Assembly: GCF_002135355.1 (NCBI RefSeq)
Contig: NZ_NEGE01000011.1
Coordinates: 62,001 to 126,000, forward strand
From: Acinetobacter sp. ANC 4169
GTDB taxonomy: Bacteria > Pseudomonadota > Gammaproteobacteria > Pseudomonadales > Moraxellaceae
Direction: 5' to 3'
DNA: 64,000 nucleotides
Shown piece after piece: positions 1-7,504 of this stretch. The notes beneath the pieces are model-generated. The model did no database searches. It saw nothing but the letters and a program-made list of their open reading frames with translations, and was not told the origin of the DNA. The position numbers were made by a program, and so were the translations under genes. Positions within the stretch are counted from its first letter, which is position 1. Each line of letters opens with the position of its first letter.

Positions 1-407
1 TTGATACCCAACTTTTACCTGACCGCTATACTTTACCCCTGGCAGCCTTGGGTCTAGGCATTAATAGTTATGGTATCTATACCAGTCCAAGTTCTGCAAT
101 CTGGGGCTACATTATTGGCTTTCTCTGTCTCTGGATTGTGTATTATCTGTTTAAAATCCTAACGGGCAAGGAAGGTATGGGCTATGGAGACTTTAAACTT
201 CTTGCTGCCTTAGGCGCCTGGATGGGGCCATTTCTGCTGCCGCTGATCGTATTGCTCTCTTCTTTCGTTGGTGCAGTGATTGGTATTATTCTGCTGAAAA
301 TACGCAAAGAGAACCAACCTTTTGCATTCGGTCCTTATATTGCGATTGCTGGCTGGATTGCGTTCATTTGGGGTGAGCAGATTATGAAAATCTATTTGGG
401 ACAGTAA
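1..407 (+). CDS. pilD: Prepilin peptidase PilD, C-terminal part (5' end outside window)
   Basis: Inner-membrane aspartyl protease and N-methyltransferase that cuts and methylates type IV prepilins. Only about the last 134 residues are present; the frame is open from base 3, so the gene begins upstream. The two family aspartate motifs are both visible: DTQLLPD at bases 3-23, at the window edge, and GYGDFK at bases 180-197. The rest is a run of hydrophobic membrane segments. The family assignment rests on these motifs and on coaE starting 15 bases downstream, the usual pilD-coaE order in Pseudomonas and Acinetobacter. The same window holds pilS and pilR, which regulate the pili this enzyme processes. 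Confidence 0.93.
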   Translation, partial: DTQLLPDRYTLPLAALGLGINSYGIYTSPSSAIWGYIIGFLCLWIVYYLFKILTGKEGMGYGDFKLLAALGAWMGPFLLPLIVLLSSFVGAVIGIILLKIRKENQPFAFGPYIAIAGWIAFIWGEQIMKIYLGQ

Positions 408-422
408 TTTTTAGGTATATAT

Positions 423-1013
423 ATGACTTTTATCTTGGGTTTAACTGGAGGAATTGGCAGTGGAAAATCGGCTGCCAGTCAATGGTTTGAAACCCAGGGC
501 ATTATGGTAGTCGATGCCGATATTGTCGCGCGAGAGATTGTTAAAAAAGGCCAACCCGCTTTACAGCAAATTCATGCTGCTTTTGGGGATTGGGTACTTT
601 TAGCAAATGGCGAACTGAATCGTCGGGCATTACGCGAACATATTTTTAAAGATCCAGATGCGCGTAAAATACTGGAAAGCATTACCCATCCCGCCATTCG
701 CCAGTCGATTATTCAGCAACTCCATGCTGCGACCAGTCCCTATGTGATATTGGTTTCTCCCCTGCTGTTTGAAACCAACCAGCATGAACTGACTGATCAT
801 ACCTTGCTCATAGATGCATCGATTGACTTGCAGATTCAGCGGGCTGCTATGCGTGATCACCAATCGATCGAGCAAATTAAAAAGATTATTCAGGCGCAAA
901 TGCCACGTGAGCAAAAGCGTAGTCTGGCAGATGATATTGTGCTGAATGATGGCCATCTTGAGCATTTATACAGCCATTTAAAATCGCTGCATGAGGCTTA
1001 TTTAAAACGCTGA
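423..1013 (+). CDS. coaE: Dephospho-CoA kinase
   Basis: Catalyses the last step of coenzyme A synthesis, ATP-dependent phosphorylation of dephospho-CoA at the 3'-hydroxyl, in the cytoplasm. The 196-residue protein is of normal family length (E. coli about 206). The P-loop GGIGSGKS is at residues 9-16 and the DAD motif, whose first aspartate is the expected catalytic base, at 31-33. The Shine-Dalgarno is weak (AGG about 8 bases before ATG). It follows pilD by 15 bases and is probably co-transcribed with it; a bidirectional hairpin terminator follows directly. Confidence 0.96.
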   Translation: MTFILGLTGGIGSGKSAASQWFETQGIMVVDADIVAREIVKKGQPALQQIHAAFGDWVLLANGELNRRALREHIFKDPDARKILESITHPAIRQSIIQQLHAATSPYVILVSPLLFETNQHELTDHTLLIDASIDLQIQRAAMRDHQSIEQIKKIIQAQMPREQKRSLADDIVLNDGHLEHLYSHLKSLHEAYLKR

Positions 1014-1015
1014 AA

Positions 1016-1049
1016 TAAAAAAAGCAGTCGATTAGGACTGCTTTTTTTG
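1016..1049. terminator. Bidirectional terminator between coaE and DMT transporter
   Basis: Stem AGCAGTC (1023-1029) pairs with GACTGCT (1036-1042), flanked by an A-run on the left and a T-run on the right, so it can work for both converging genes. It overlaps the last codons and stop of the leftward transporter gene (stop at 1032), so the Q-Q-K-K-Q-S tail of that protein is encoded by the terminator. Confidence 0.85.
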
Positions 1050-1949
1050 CTGATCAAGTTGCTGCTGCAAGCTGTCTTTGTGAGCTATCCATCGCCACGG
1101 CTGCAAAGCACCAATCGCCATACCAATCAAGCCACAAATAATGGCCAGACTTAAAGGTTCACCCAATAGCGGTACTGCTAAAATTGCAGCCATAAACGGT
1201 GCCAAAGTCACGATACTTCCCGCCTTGAATGCGCCTAGACGTTTAATGGCTTCTACATAAGTCAATGTAGCCACAATCACCACAAAGATACCATGAAAAA
1301 TTACCTGTAACAGTAAATGCATAGGCTCTGGTGCAGTTAAATTTTTTGGCAAAAACAGCAAATAAATCGGCACATACACAATTGCCGACCAGATGGCAAC
1401 GCCTGCCATAGAATGCCATGCAGAGAGTTTCCATTGCCTTAACAGCACGGTAAATACACCCCACCAGATTGCACTCAACAAAAACAGCAGGTCGCCAAAA
1501 CCAAAAGCCACGCCTGTTTCCTGATACATTAAAAAGCTCATCGCGCTGATCGCAGTCAGCATAATGCCCAGACTGATCCAGGTATGTTTATCAAAGGGCT
1601 GTTTAAACAGAAAAAATGCAGCAAGCGCTGTACACAAAGGAAGGCAACCATTTAGAAAAATGGCGGCATGGGCTGCAGGCACGTAATGGAATGCGCTGTA
1701 TGAGGTCAGACAATATCCGACCCCGCCGATCATTGCCAAAATAAAAGGCTGTTTTTTCCATAAAAAAGCAGTGTCTTTTTTATAGAGCAAAATAGGCATC
1801 AAAATACAAAATGCCAAGGCAAAACGTAAGGCGGTGATATCCCAGGCACTAATTCCCCACTGGGCATTCAGACGGGAAGTAATGGTAAATCCCCCCCAAA
1901 TACACATGGTAATGGCGACATAAAGATAACCTTGAGACCGGGGAGACAT
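1032..1949 (-). CDS. DMT-superfamily (EamA) permease
   Basis: Predicted ten-helix inner-membrane exporter of the drug/metabolite transporter superfamily. Two EamA repeats are visible, roughly residues 7-140 and 150-285, each a set of about five hydrophobic segments rich in Gly, Ala and aromatic residues. Substrate is unknown; relatives export amino acids, nucleosides or metabolites. The open frame extends to a TTG at 1958, but the ATG at 1949 is the likelier start (305 residues). It lies 35 bases downstream of rlmB on the same strand and may be read through from it. The 3' end runs into the terminator shared with coaE. Confidence 0.85.
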   Translation of the reverse strand: MSPRSQGYLYVAITMCIWGGFTITSRLNAQWGISAWDITALRFALAFCILMPILLYKKDTAFLWKKQPFILAMIGGVGYCLTSYSAFHYVPAAHAAIFLNGCLPLCTALAAFFLFKQPFDKHTWISLGIMLTAISAMSFLMYQETGVAFGFGDLLFLLSAIWWGVFTVLLRQWKLSAWHSMAGVAIWSAIVYVPIYLLFLPKNLTAPEPMHLLLQVIFHGIFVVIVATLTYVEAIKRLGAFKAGSIVTLAPFMAAILAVPLLGEPLSLAIICGLIGMAIGALQPWRWIAHKDSLQQQLDQQKKQS

Positions 1950-1984
1950 AGCAAACAACTTTTAAATTTGAAGGAGAAAAATAA

Positions 1985-2734
1985 TTACACGTTACGTTGA
2001 CGACAAGCTTCATACAGTGCCATCCCTGTGGCAACACTGACATTTAAGCTTTGCAAGTTTCCTGCCATTGGAATATATACAGTCTGATCACATTGCGACT
2101 GGGTAATCGGGCGTAAACCTGTATCTTCAGCCCCCATCACCACACAAACGGCCGTCCCGGTAAAATCAAATTTATCCACTGCTAAGGCTTTTTCATCCAG
2201 CATAGTTCCGACTACACGCACATTAAATTCATCTTTGATGTTACCCAAAGTACGCGCCAAATTGGTCACCTGAATAAACTTCACCTTTTCTGCGCCGCCG
2301 GCAGCCACTTTACGTGCAGTTGGTGTCAAGCTGGCGGAACGATCACGCGAAACCACTACTGCTTCAACCCCCATGGCAGCAGCTGTACGAATACATGCGC
2401 CCAAATTATGAGGATCGGTGACCTGATCCAGTGCCAGCAAAAGTGCCTGAGGATTTTGCTTGAGCACTTCATCCAGATCCTGTTCATTCAATACCGGATG
2501 TGGACGTACAGCAGCAACCACACCCTGATGAAAAGGCTGACCTGCCAGTTTTTCCAGTTTGTCGCGACTGGCTTGCTGCACACTAATGCCAAAAGGTTCA
2601 GCTAAAGCCAAGACGTTTTTCAAACGCTGGTCATCACGACCTTTTAACGTAAATAGAGTCAATACGCGCTCAGGCTCGAGTTCTAATAATGACTCCACTG
2701 AGTGAACGCCATAATAATATTCTGGTTTTGCCAT
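1985..2734 (-). CDS. rlmB: 23S rRNA (guanosine-2'-O-)-methyltransferase RlmB
   Basis: SpoU/TrmH-family methyltransferase that 2'-O-methylates G2251 in the peptidyl-transferase P loop of 23S rRNA. The 249-residue length fits the family. An N-terminal RNA-binding domain (about 1-80) is followed by the knotted SPOUT domain. SpoU motifs are clear: DPHNLGACIRTA near residues 105-118, a VMGAEDTGLR segment near 198-207, and IPMAGNLQSLNVSVATG at 221-237, with Asn231 in the cofactor-binding knot. The C-terminus ends shortly after, as is normal. Confidence 0.96.
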   Translation of the reverse strand: MAKPEYYYGVHSVESLLELEPERVLTLFTLKGRDDQRLKNVLALAEPFGISVQQASRDKLEKLAGQPFHQGVVAAVRPHPVLNEQDLDEVLKQNPQALLLALDQVTDPHNLGACIRTAAAMGVEAVVVSRDRSASLTPTARKVAAGGAEKVKFIQVTNLARTLGNIKDEFNVRVVGTMLDEKALAVDKFDFTGTAVCVVMGAEDTGLRPITQSQCDQTVYIPMAGNLQSLNVSVATGMALYEACRQRNV

Positions 2735-2771
2735 GAACGGCCTCTAAAATCTATGGTAACAATACAAAAAG

Positions 2772-2790
2772 AAAAATCCTGCAAAGCAGG
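2772..2790 (-). terminator. Terminator downstream of ppnP
   Basis: On the minus strand CCTGC-TTT-GCAGG (2778-2790) is followed by a T-rich run, a rho-independent terminator for the leftward ppnP gene. An alternative longer pairing (AATCCTG with CAGGATT) overlaps it. Confidence 0.7.
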
Positions 2791-2864
2791 CTTTACAGGA
2801 TTAACGCTTGAATCTAGTTTAACCGATTCAAGTTAAAATTTCTTTGTCTTATCTGGGCTAATGC

Positions 2865-3188
2865 CTAGCCTTCAAAATGACAGACATAATCGAGGACTTC
2901 ATCGGTCTCGATTTTAAAGCGGCTATTGCCTGGTACATAAAAAGACTGGCCGGCACGGAACAATTCACTTTCGATTTTGTCTCCAATTTGTACACGGCAT
3001 TCACCTGAAATGATTTCCATACGTTCAGGTACATGGGTTTGGAAGGTCAGTGCCTGTTCAGTTGGCAAAATCACCCCTAATGTTTTTTTTGTGCCATCTT
3101 CAAACTGTACGGTATGACTGATACATAAGCCATCGAAATAAACATTCGACTTTTTGACAACCGAAACGTGATCAAACTGATTTGACAT
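2865..3188 (-). CDS. ppnP: Pyrimidine/purine nucleoside phosphorylase PpnP
   Basis: Small cupin-fold enzyme (DUF1255 family, E. coli YaiE/PpnP) that phosphorolyses a broad range of nucleosides to base and ribose-1-phosphate. The chosen ATG at 3188 has GGAG 8 bases upstream and gives 107 residues; the open frame continues 8 codons further but without better support. Recognisable family stretches are the N-terminal [31 protein letters not shown] in the middle, and [15 protein letters not shown] near the C-terminus. It is about ten residues longer than the E. coli protein. A single-gene unit with its own terminator. Confidence 0.92.
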   Translation of the reverse strand: MSNQFDHVSVVKKSNVYFDGLCISHTVQFEDGTKKTLGVILPTEQALTFQTHVPERMEIISGECRVQIGDKIESELFRAGQSFYVPGNSRFKIETDEVLDYVCHFEG

Positions 3189-3708
3189 GCGTATTCTCCA
3201 GATAATGCGCATTTATAATTTTTGCTCGAGCTAGTTTAAAGCTGAGCATTCAACTAATCAATCGCTGTTTCATACAGCTAAATCAATATTTTTCAAATTT
3301 TTACAAATATTGTTGTTTCTGTATCAGTGAAAAATGAATGCCGTGTACATGAATAGCGATAACCATGAAATTATAAGCCCAAATGATGGATAATGTTTCC
3401 CCGACCAAAGGCTAATAGTGGGGTTGTGATTCTGTCTTAGATCTTCAAATGTCACCCGATTGAAGTTTTGAACAGTTTCAAGTTGTGCTGATTTAGATAG
3501 ATTGGTGACTCAAACATCTATCTTTTTTAATAACATGAATTAGCAGAGCAGAAAAATGATCGGCAATCTTGAACGGCGAGTTTCATGTTCACAGCCAATA
3601 TAGGGTAAGATATTGATGTTTTAAGTCCTTTTAAAATAAAAGCTGTCTTGTGACCAAAACAAAATTTCACTATCTTAGACTAAAACTTTTCGCAGCTTGG
3701 ATGCGTTT
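3189..3708. other. 520-bp gene-free gap between ppnP and recN
   Basis: No convincing coding region in any frame. It must hold the ppnP promoter at the left and the recN promoter at the right (see 3648-3676). About 350 bp in the middle is unexplained; it includes the 12-mer AAATCAATATTT near 3283-3294, also found upstream of the LpoB operon, and a CCCC/GGGG inverted pair near 3398-3424. No E. coli-type LexA box is apparent. Confidence 0.6.
3648..3676 (+). promoter_or_regulatory. Putative sigma-70 promoter of recN
   Basis: TTGTGA (3648-3653) and TATCTT (3671-3676) with an exact 17-bp spacer, each 4 of 6 to consensus, placing a transcript start about 25 bases before the recN ATG. Prediction only. 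Confidence 0.4.
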
Positions 3709-5370
3709 ATGCTGACACATTTAACTCTGATCAATTTTGCTTTAGCCGATCATCTAGCCATTGATATTGAACAAGGTTTCAATGTCTTGACCGGTGAAAC
3801 AGGTGCCGGTAAATCGTTATTGCTGGATGCGCTCTCAGCCTGCCTCGGTGAACGTACCGACACCAATTATGTCCGTTTCGGCTCAGATAAAGCCGATGTG
3901 ACTGCTATTTTTAGCTATCAGGAACAGAGTCCTGAAGCCGAATGGTTAAAAGCACATGAGTTGGATGATGAATCGGGTGAAATTCATTTACGTCGGGTCA
4001 TTTTTGCCACTGGTCGCAGTAAGGCATGGATTAATGGCCGTCCAAGCAGCCTGTCTGAACTGAAAGAAATTGGCCGCTTACTGGTACAGCTTTATAGTCA
4101 GCATAGCCAGCAACAACTGCTCGAACCGCCTTATCCAAAACACTGGCTCGACCGTTACAGCAATTTTTATCAGCCAGCTCAAGAGGTACGTGATGCCTAC
4201 AGCACATGGCAAAAAGATATTCGCCAGCATCAGGCAGCTTTAGATGCGCAAGCCACACGCAAACAGCGTATTGAAACTTTAGAGTTGCAACTGGAAGAAC
4301 TCGAAGAGATTACCTCAATTGACTATAAAGAGATTGAGCAGGAGTTTGACCGCTTAAGCCATCATGAACATATCATGCTGGACTGTGGCAGCAGTTTAAA
4401 TGTGCTGGATGAAGCGGAACAGAATATTACCCAGGAACTGTCTTCCATTATTCGCCGCCTGGAGTCACATTCTGGACGTAGTGAACAGCTTGCCGAAATC
4501 TATAATTCACTCATCAATGCACAAAGTGAAATTGAGGATGCAACGGCAAATTTGCGTCAGTTTATAGATCGTCAAAGCTTCGATCCGGAACGGATGGAAG
4601 AACTGAATACACAACTGGAAGTTTTCCACCGTTTGGCCCGTAAATACCGCAGCCAGCCAGAAAACTTGAAACAAGAATATCAGACCTGGCAGGCTGAACT
4701 TGAGCAGTTGCATCAGCTTGAAGACCCTGAAACATTGGCCGAACAGGTAGAATTGTCGCATCAGGACTTTATAGCCAAAGCACAACATTTAGATGAGATT
4801 CGTCGTAGTGCAGCGGTTCCTTTAGCCAAACATCTGACTGAACAGGTAAAACAGCTAGCTTTACCGGAAGCCTATTTTGAGTTCAAATTTGAGCCTCTGG
4901 AACAAGCCGGTGCTGAAGGTCTCAGTTTTATTCAATTGCTGTTTACTGCGAATAAAGGAATTCCACCGCAACCTTTGGCCCGTGTAGCATCTGGTGGCGA
5001 ACTGTCACGTATTGCCCTGGTCATGCAAGTCATGAATGCGGAAAAAACCGAATCGGAAGTTTTGGTGTTTGACGAAATTGATGTCGGTATTAGTGGCGGT
5101 ACAGCAGAAATGGTCGGCCGTTTACTGGCAGATCTGGCCCAGCATGTACAGATTTTATGTATTACCCATCAGGTCCAGGTTGCAGCACAATCGGATCAGC
5201 ATCTTCTGGTGAAGAAACGTCAAACCGATCCAGCCAGCAGTACCATTCTCAATCTTTCCGAAGAACAGCGTATTGATGAACTGGCACGTATGACCGGTGG
5301 AGTCGAGATTAATGATACGACCCTGCAACATGCCAAGCAATTACGTCAACTTAAGTTTCAACAGGTATAA
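3709..5370 (+). CDS. recN: DNA repair protein RecN
   Basis: SMC-like ATPase that acts at DNA double-strand breaks. From the ATG at 3709 the protein has 553 residues, the same as E. coli RecN, and the N-terminus aligns with the family start (MLTHLTLINFALADHLAI). The open frame also includes a TTG at 3697, which I reject. Walker A GETGAGKS is at 29-36, a long coiled-coil region occupies about 160-380, the ABC signature ASGGELS is at 427-433 and Walker B VLVFDEIDVG ends in Asp455-Glu456. It stands alone after a long non-coding upstream region. In E. coli recN is SOS-controlled; from memory Acinetobacter lacks a standard LexA, so control here is probably different. Confidence 0.96.
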   Translation: MLTHLTLINFALADHLAIDIEQGFNVLTGETGAGKSLLLDALSACLGERTDTNYVRFGSDKADVTAIFSYQEQSPEAEWLKAHELDDESGEIHLRRVIFATGRSKAWINGRPSSLSELKEIGRLLVQLYSQHSQQQLLEPPYPKHWLDRYSNFYQPAQEVRDAYSTWQKDIRQHQAALDAQATRKQRIETLELQLEELEEITSIDYKEIEQEFDRLSHHEHIMLDCGSSLNVLDEAEQNITQELSSIIRRLESHSGRSEQLAEIYNSLINAQSEIEDATANLRQFIDRQSFDPERMEELNTQLEVFHRLARKYRSQPENLKQEYQTWQAELEQLHQLEDPETLAEQVELSHQDFIAKAQHLDEIRRSAAVPLAKHLTEQVKQLALPEAYFEFKFEPLEQAGAEGLSFIQLLFTANKGIPPQPLARVASGGELSRIALVMQVMNAEKTESEVLVFDEIDVGISGGTAEMVGRLLADLAQHVQILCITHQVQVAAQSDQHLLVKKRQTDPASSTILNLSEEQRIDELARMTGGVEINDTTLQHAKQLRQLKFQQV

Positions 5371-5396
5371 AAAAGCCAGTACATGCTGCACTGGCT
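5368..5396 (-). terminator. Terminator at recN / envelope operon junction
   Basis: Stem AGCCAGT (5374-5380) with ACTGGCT (5390-5396). The T-run lies on the minus strand, so it mainly ends the leftward LpoB-CsgG-like operon; the same stem may also stop recN transcripts. Confidence 0.75.
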
Positions 5397-5433
5397 CTGG
5401 ACTTCAATGTGAATCAGTTCATTTAATGACGAC

Positions 5434-6420
5434 TTACCATTTGATTGGTTTTTCACTCGACCCCGGGGTCATGTCATAGGTTGGAGTAAAACCTGTCTCT
5501 TGATTCTGATAAGATGCAGGTTGTAGTTTCATCCCAACCAACACTTCCCGGCTCAAACTTTGCGCAATTTTATCTGTGCTTGAGTCATTCAATGAATTAT
5601 TCAGCATGTTTTGGATTGCATTATCTGCAATGACACGATTGAAGGTGCCTGCTGCAACAACTTTGCTGGTATTTGCCTCAATAACCCGCCAGGTTAAACG
5701 TACTTGATCTGAACCTTGATTCAGACCATACATGTCTTGACCATTGGCAACCGAGACATTGTTGATACGGCCCACCAACAAATAGTCTGCACCCACTTTC
5801 TGACCTATACGTGCCAATTCTTGCGGTGCACCATCCCAGTATAAAAACTCATTTTCAGACTGCATTTCGCTTAAATAATGACGATCCACCAAGCTCAATT
5901 GACCCGTCTGGGCCAAATAGATACCCAACTGATCAGACAATTCTGATGCAAAATCTTCTGCAGAATCCACTTTGGCAGAACGGTTATTTTTTTCGTAAAA
6001 TTGAAATGGCAGCACAGCAATGCGGCGTAAATGCTGATCCTGAACGGATGACTGGTACTGCACAACATGCGCACGTACTTTCGCACGGTAGTTGTTTTTT
6101 GATCCGGTCACGCTGAGCACCTGGAATTTAGTGACCGATCCTGAACCCGTATTATCTACGCTAAATACTGGAGAAACTTTACCAGCATACGTCCATTTAT
6201 TATTGGAAACTGACATATTGACAGTGGTTTCATAATCTACCCGTGAGGAAACAGTCGCACCATTCACCGATTGAACTGCAACCAGCAATGCTTCTGAAAT
6301 AGCTTGATGCTGGGTAGCGCCACTACCCGACGCTTCTTTGACTACTTCTTTTAATGCTGCAAATGCAGAGCTGGTCGCACAGCCAGCCAGCAATAAGGCT
6401 AAAAATATTTTATTCATCAT
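5434..6420 (-). CDS. CsgG-like envelope lipoprotein
   Basis: Predicted exported protein of about 328 residues. The N-terminus MMNKIFLALLLAGCATSSAFA carries a good lipobox (LLAGC), so it is probably a lipoprotein, although the AFA site downstream could be a type I cleavage site. The body resembles the CsgG/curli-assembly fold: RIAVLPFQFYEKN, an ADYLLVGRINNVSV strand, and a LTWRVIEANTSKVVAAGTF strand. It is the last of four leftward envelope genes, 47 bases after lpoB, with a 24-bp perfect palindrome in that gap. AAGAAG lies 6 bases before the ATG at 6420; the open frame reaches a TTG at 6438 inside the palindrome. Function unknown; a pore or peptidoglycan-synthase cofactor role is only a guess from fold and neighbours. 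Confidence 0.7.
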   Translation of the reverse strand: MMNKIFLALLLAGCATSSAFAALKEVVKEASGSGATQHQAISEALLVAVQSVNGATVSSRVDYETTVNMSVSNNKWTYAGKVSPVFSVDNTGSGSVTKFQVLSVTGSKNNYRAKVRAHVVQYQSSVQDQHLRRIAVLPFQFYEKNNRSAKVDSAEDFASELSDQLGIYLAQTGQLSLVDRHYLSEMQSENEFLYWDGAPQELARIGQKVGADYLLVGRINNVSVANGQDMYGLNQGSDQVRLTWRVIEANTSKVVAAGTFNRVIADNAIQNMLNNSLNDSSTDKIAQSLSREVLVGMKLQPASYQNQETGFTPTYDMTPGSSEKPIKW

Positions 6421-6434
6421 TATTATCTTCTTAA

Positions 6435-6458
6435 GCAACTGTGCAATTGCACAGTTGC
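6435..6458. repeat. 24-bp perfect palindrome between lpoB and CsgG-like gene
   Basis: The half-site GCAACTGTGCAA (6435-6446) is followed immediately by its exact reverse complement (6447-6458). In RNA it forms a stem just upstream of the ribosome-binding site of the fourth operon gene. There is no T-run on the leftward strand, so an mRNA-processing or translation-tuning stem, or a protein operator, is likelier than a terminator. Confidence 0.8.
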
Positions 6459-6467
6459 GTATTTGAA

Positions 6468-7067
6468 TTATAAACCGAAGGCCGCACGTTTCGACGATTT
6501 ACGAATTTCTTTCTCGCTGGTCCATTCCACAATGCCCGTTTGTACATTTTGAAGTTTTAAAGTAAATTTGTAATACACATCACTTTTACCCCCTGCATTT
6601 TTAACAATGCTCGACAGGTTTCCGTTTAACATATATTCAGCGCCAATATGACCACCGGCTTTTACAGAGTTCGCTTGGTTCACCAATCCACTTTGCTTTT
6701 GGTATGCCAACTGTTGAGCTAATGCATTGGCAGAAGTCATATCTACAAAACGGAATTTACCTGAATTGATGAGTTTGTTTTGAATGGTGTCAGTGATTGA
6801 CTCGGTATCAATATGTTCTTGAGTTTTGTTACGTATGCGGTCAACAAACATCACTGGGCGGCGGTTTTGAGTCAATTGAACAATCACCGGAAAGGTCAAC
6901 ATGTCATCAACCATTTTGTCCGCAATCATCTGCAAATCGGTAGAACCGAAATCTTTAGTTAAGGTTTCAACTGACTGCGCATCTCCATAACTGACGTTAT
7001 TCGTAGCACAACCGCTCAATACCAAAGTGGCTAAAACTGTAGTAGCCAGGGCTAATTTTAATTTCAT
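6468..7067 (-). CDS. lpoB: LpoB-family lipoprotein (penicillin-binding protein activator)
   Basis: Outer-membrane lipoprotein of the LpoB family; in E. coli LpoB crosses the periplasm to stimulate the peptidoglycan synthase PBP1B. The 199-residue protein has a signal with lipobox VLSGC at the N-terminus, and family stretches VMFVDRIRNKTQEHIDTESITDTIQNKL, KFRFVD and AEYMLNGNLSSI followed by a YKFTLKLQNVQTG strand. The natively disordered linker before the globular domain is short compared with E. coli. It sits third in the operon, 13 bases after ycfL, matching the E. coli ycfL-lpoB order. From memory, Acinetobacter PBP1B is served by a different activator (LpoP), so the partner of this protein is uncertain. 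Confidence 0.85.
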   Translation of the reverse strand: MKLKLALATTVLATLVLSGCATNNVSYGDAQSVETLTKDFGSTDLQMIADKMVDDMLTFPVIVQLTQNRRPVMFVDRIRNKTQEHIDTESITDTIQNKLINSGKFRFVDMTSANALAQQLAYQKQSGLVNQANSVKAGGHIGAEYMLNGNLSSIVKNAGGKSDVYYKFTLKLQNVQTGIVEWTSEKEIRKSSKRAAFGL

Positions 7068-7080
7068 GGAAAATTTATCC

Positions 7081-7485
7081 TTAATCTTTTCTTAAATAAA
7101 CAACAACATCAACAGCAGATGGGTTAGGTGCAATAGATTGAACAGTCTTTATTTCACGGCCTGTTAACTGAATCGGCTTCCAGCGTGAACCTTCCGGATT
7201 GACTTCAAAACCGTTTGCATCCACCCAAACAATTTTGTATTCAAAATTACGGCTCACAAACCAGCGGTCTTTGATTGCAATCGACGCTTTTTTCAAATCG
7301 CCAGCGTATCCCATATTGATCCGATCAACGGCAATTTGCGTGACCAATTTTGGATTATTGCTCACGGTTTTTACGCTATAGTTGCCATCTGCCGCAGTTT
7401 GGGTAGATAGTGAATTGGGTGCTGTACAAGCAATGAGCGAAGCAGCTAAAAGGCTTGCTACCCCCAGTTTTAGATATATTTTCAT
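7081..7485 (-). CDS. ycfL: YcfL-family lipoprotein (DUF1425)
   Basis: Small predicted periplasmic lipoprotein, 134 residues from the ATG at 7485 (a TTG immediately precedes it). A charged N-terminus and hydrophobic stretch lead to the lipobox SLIAC. The mature part has the YcfL features WFVSRNFEYKIVWVDANGFE and a G-R-EIKTVQSIAPNPSAVD segment and looks like an immunoglobulin-like beta-sandwich. In E. coli ycfL is the gene directly upstream of lpoB, as here. Its biochemical role is not established. Confidence 0.82.
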   Translation of the reverse strand: MKIYLKLGVASLLAASLIACTAPNSLSTQTAADGNYSVKTVSNNPKLVTQIAVDRINMGYAGDLKKASIAIKDRWFVSRNFEYKIVWVDANGFEVNPEGSRWKPIQLTGREIKTVQSIAPNPSAVDVVVYLRKD

Positions 7486-7504
7486 CAATTACGCTCTTTT
7501 AAAA

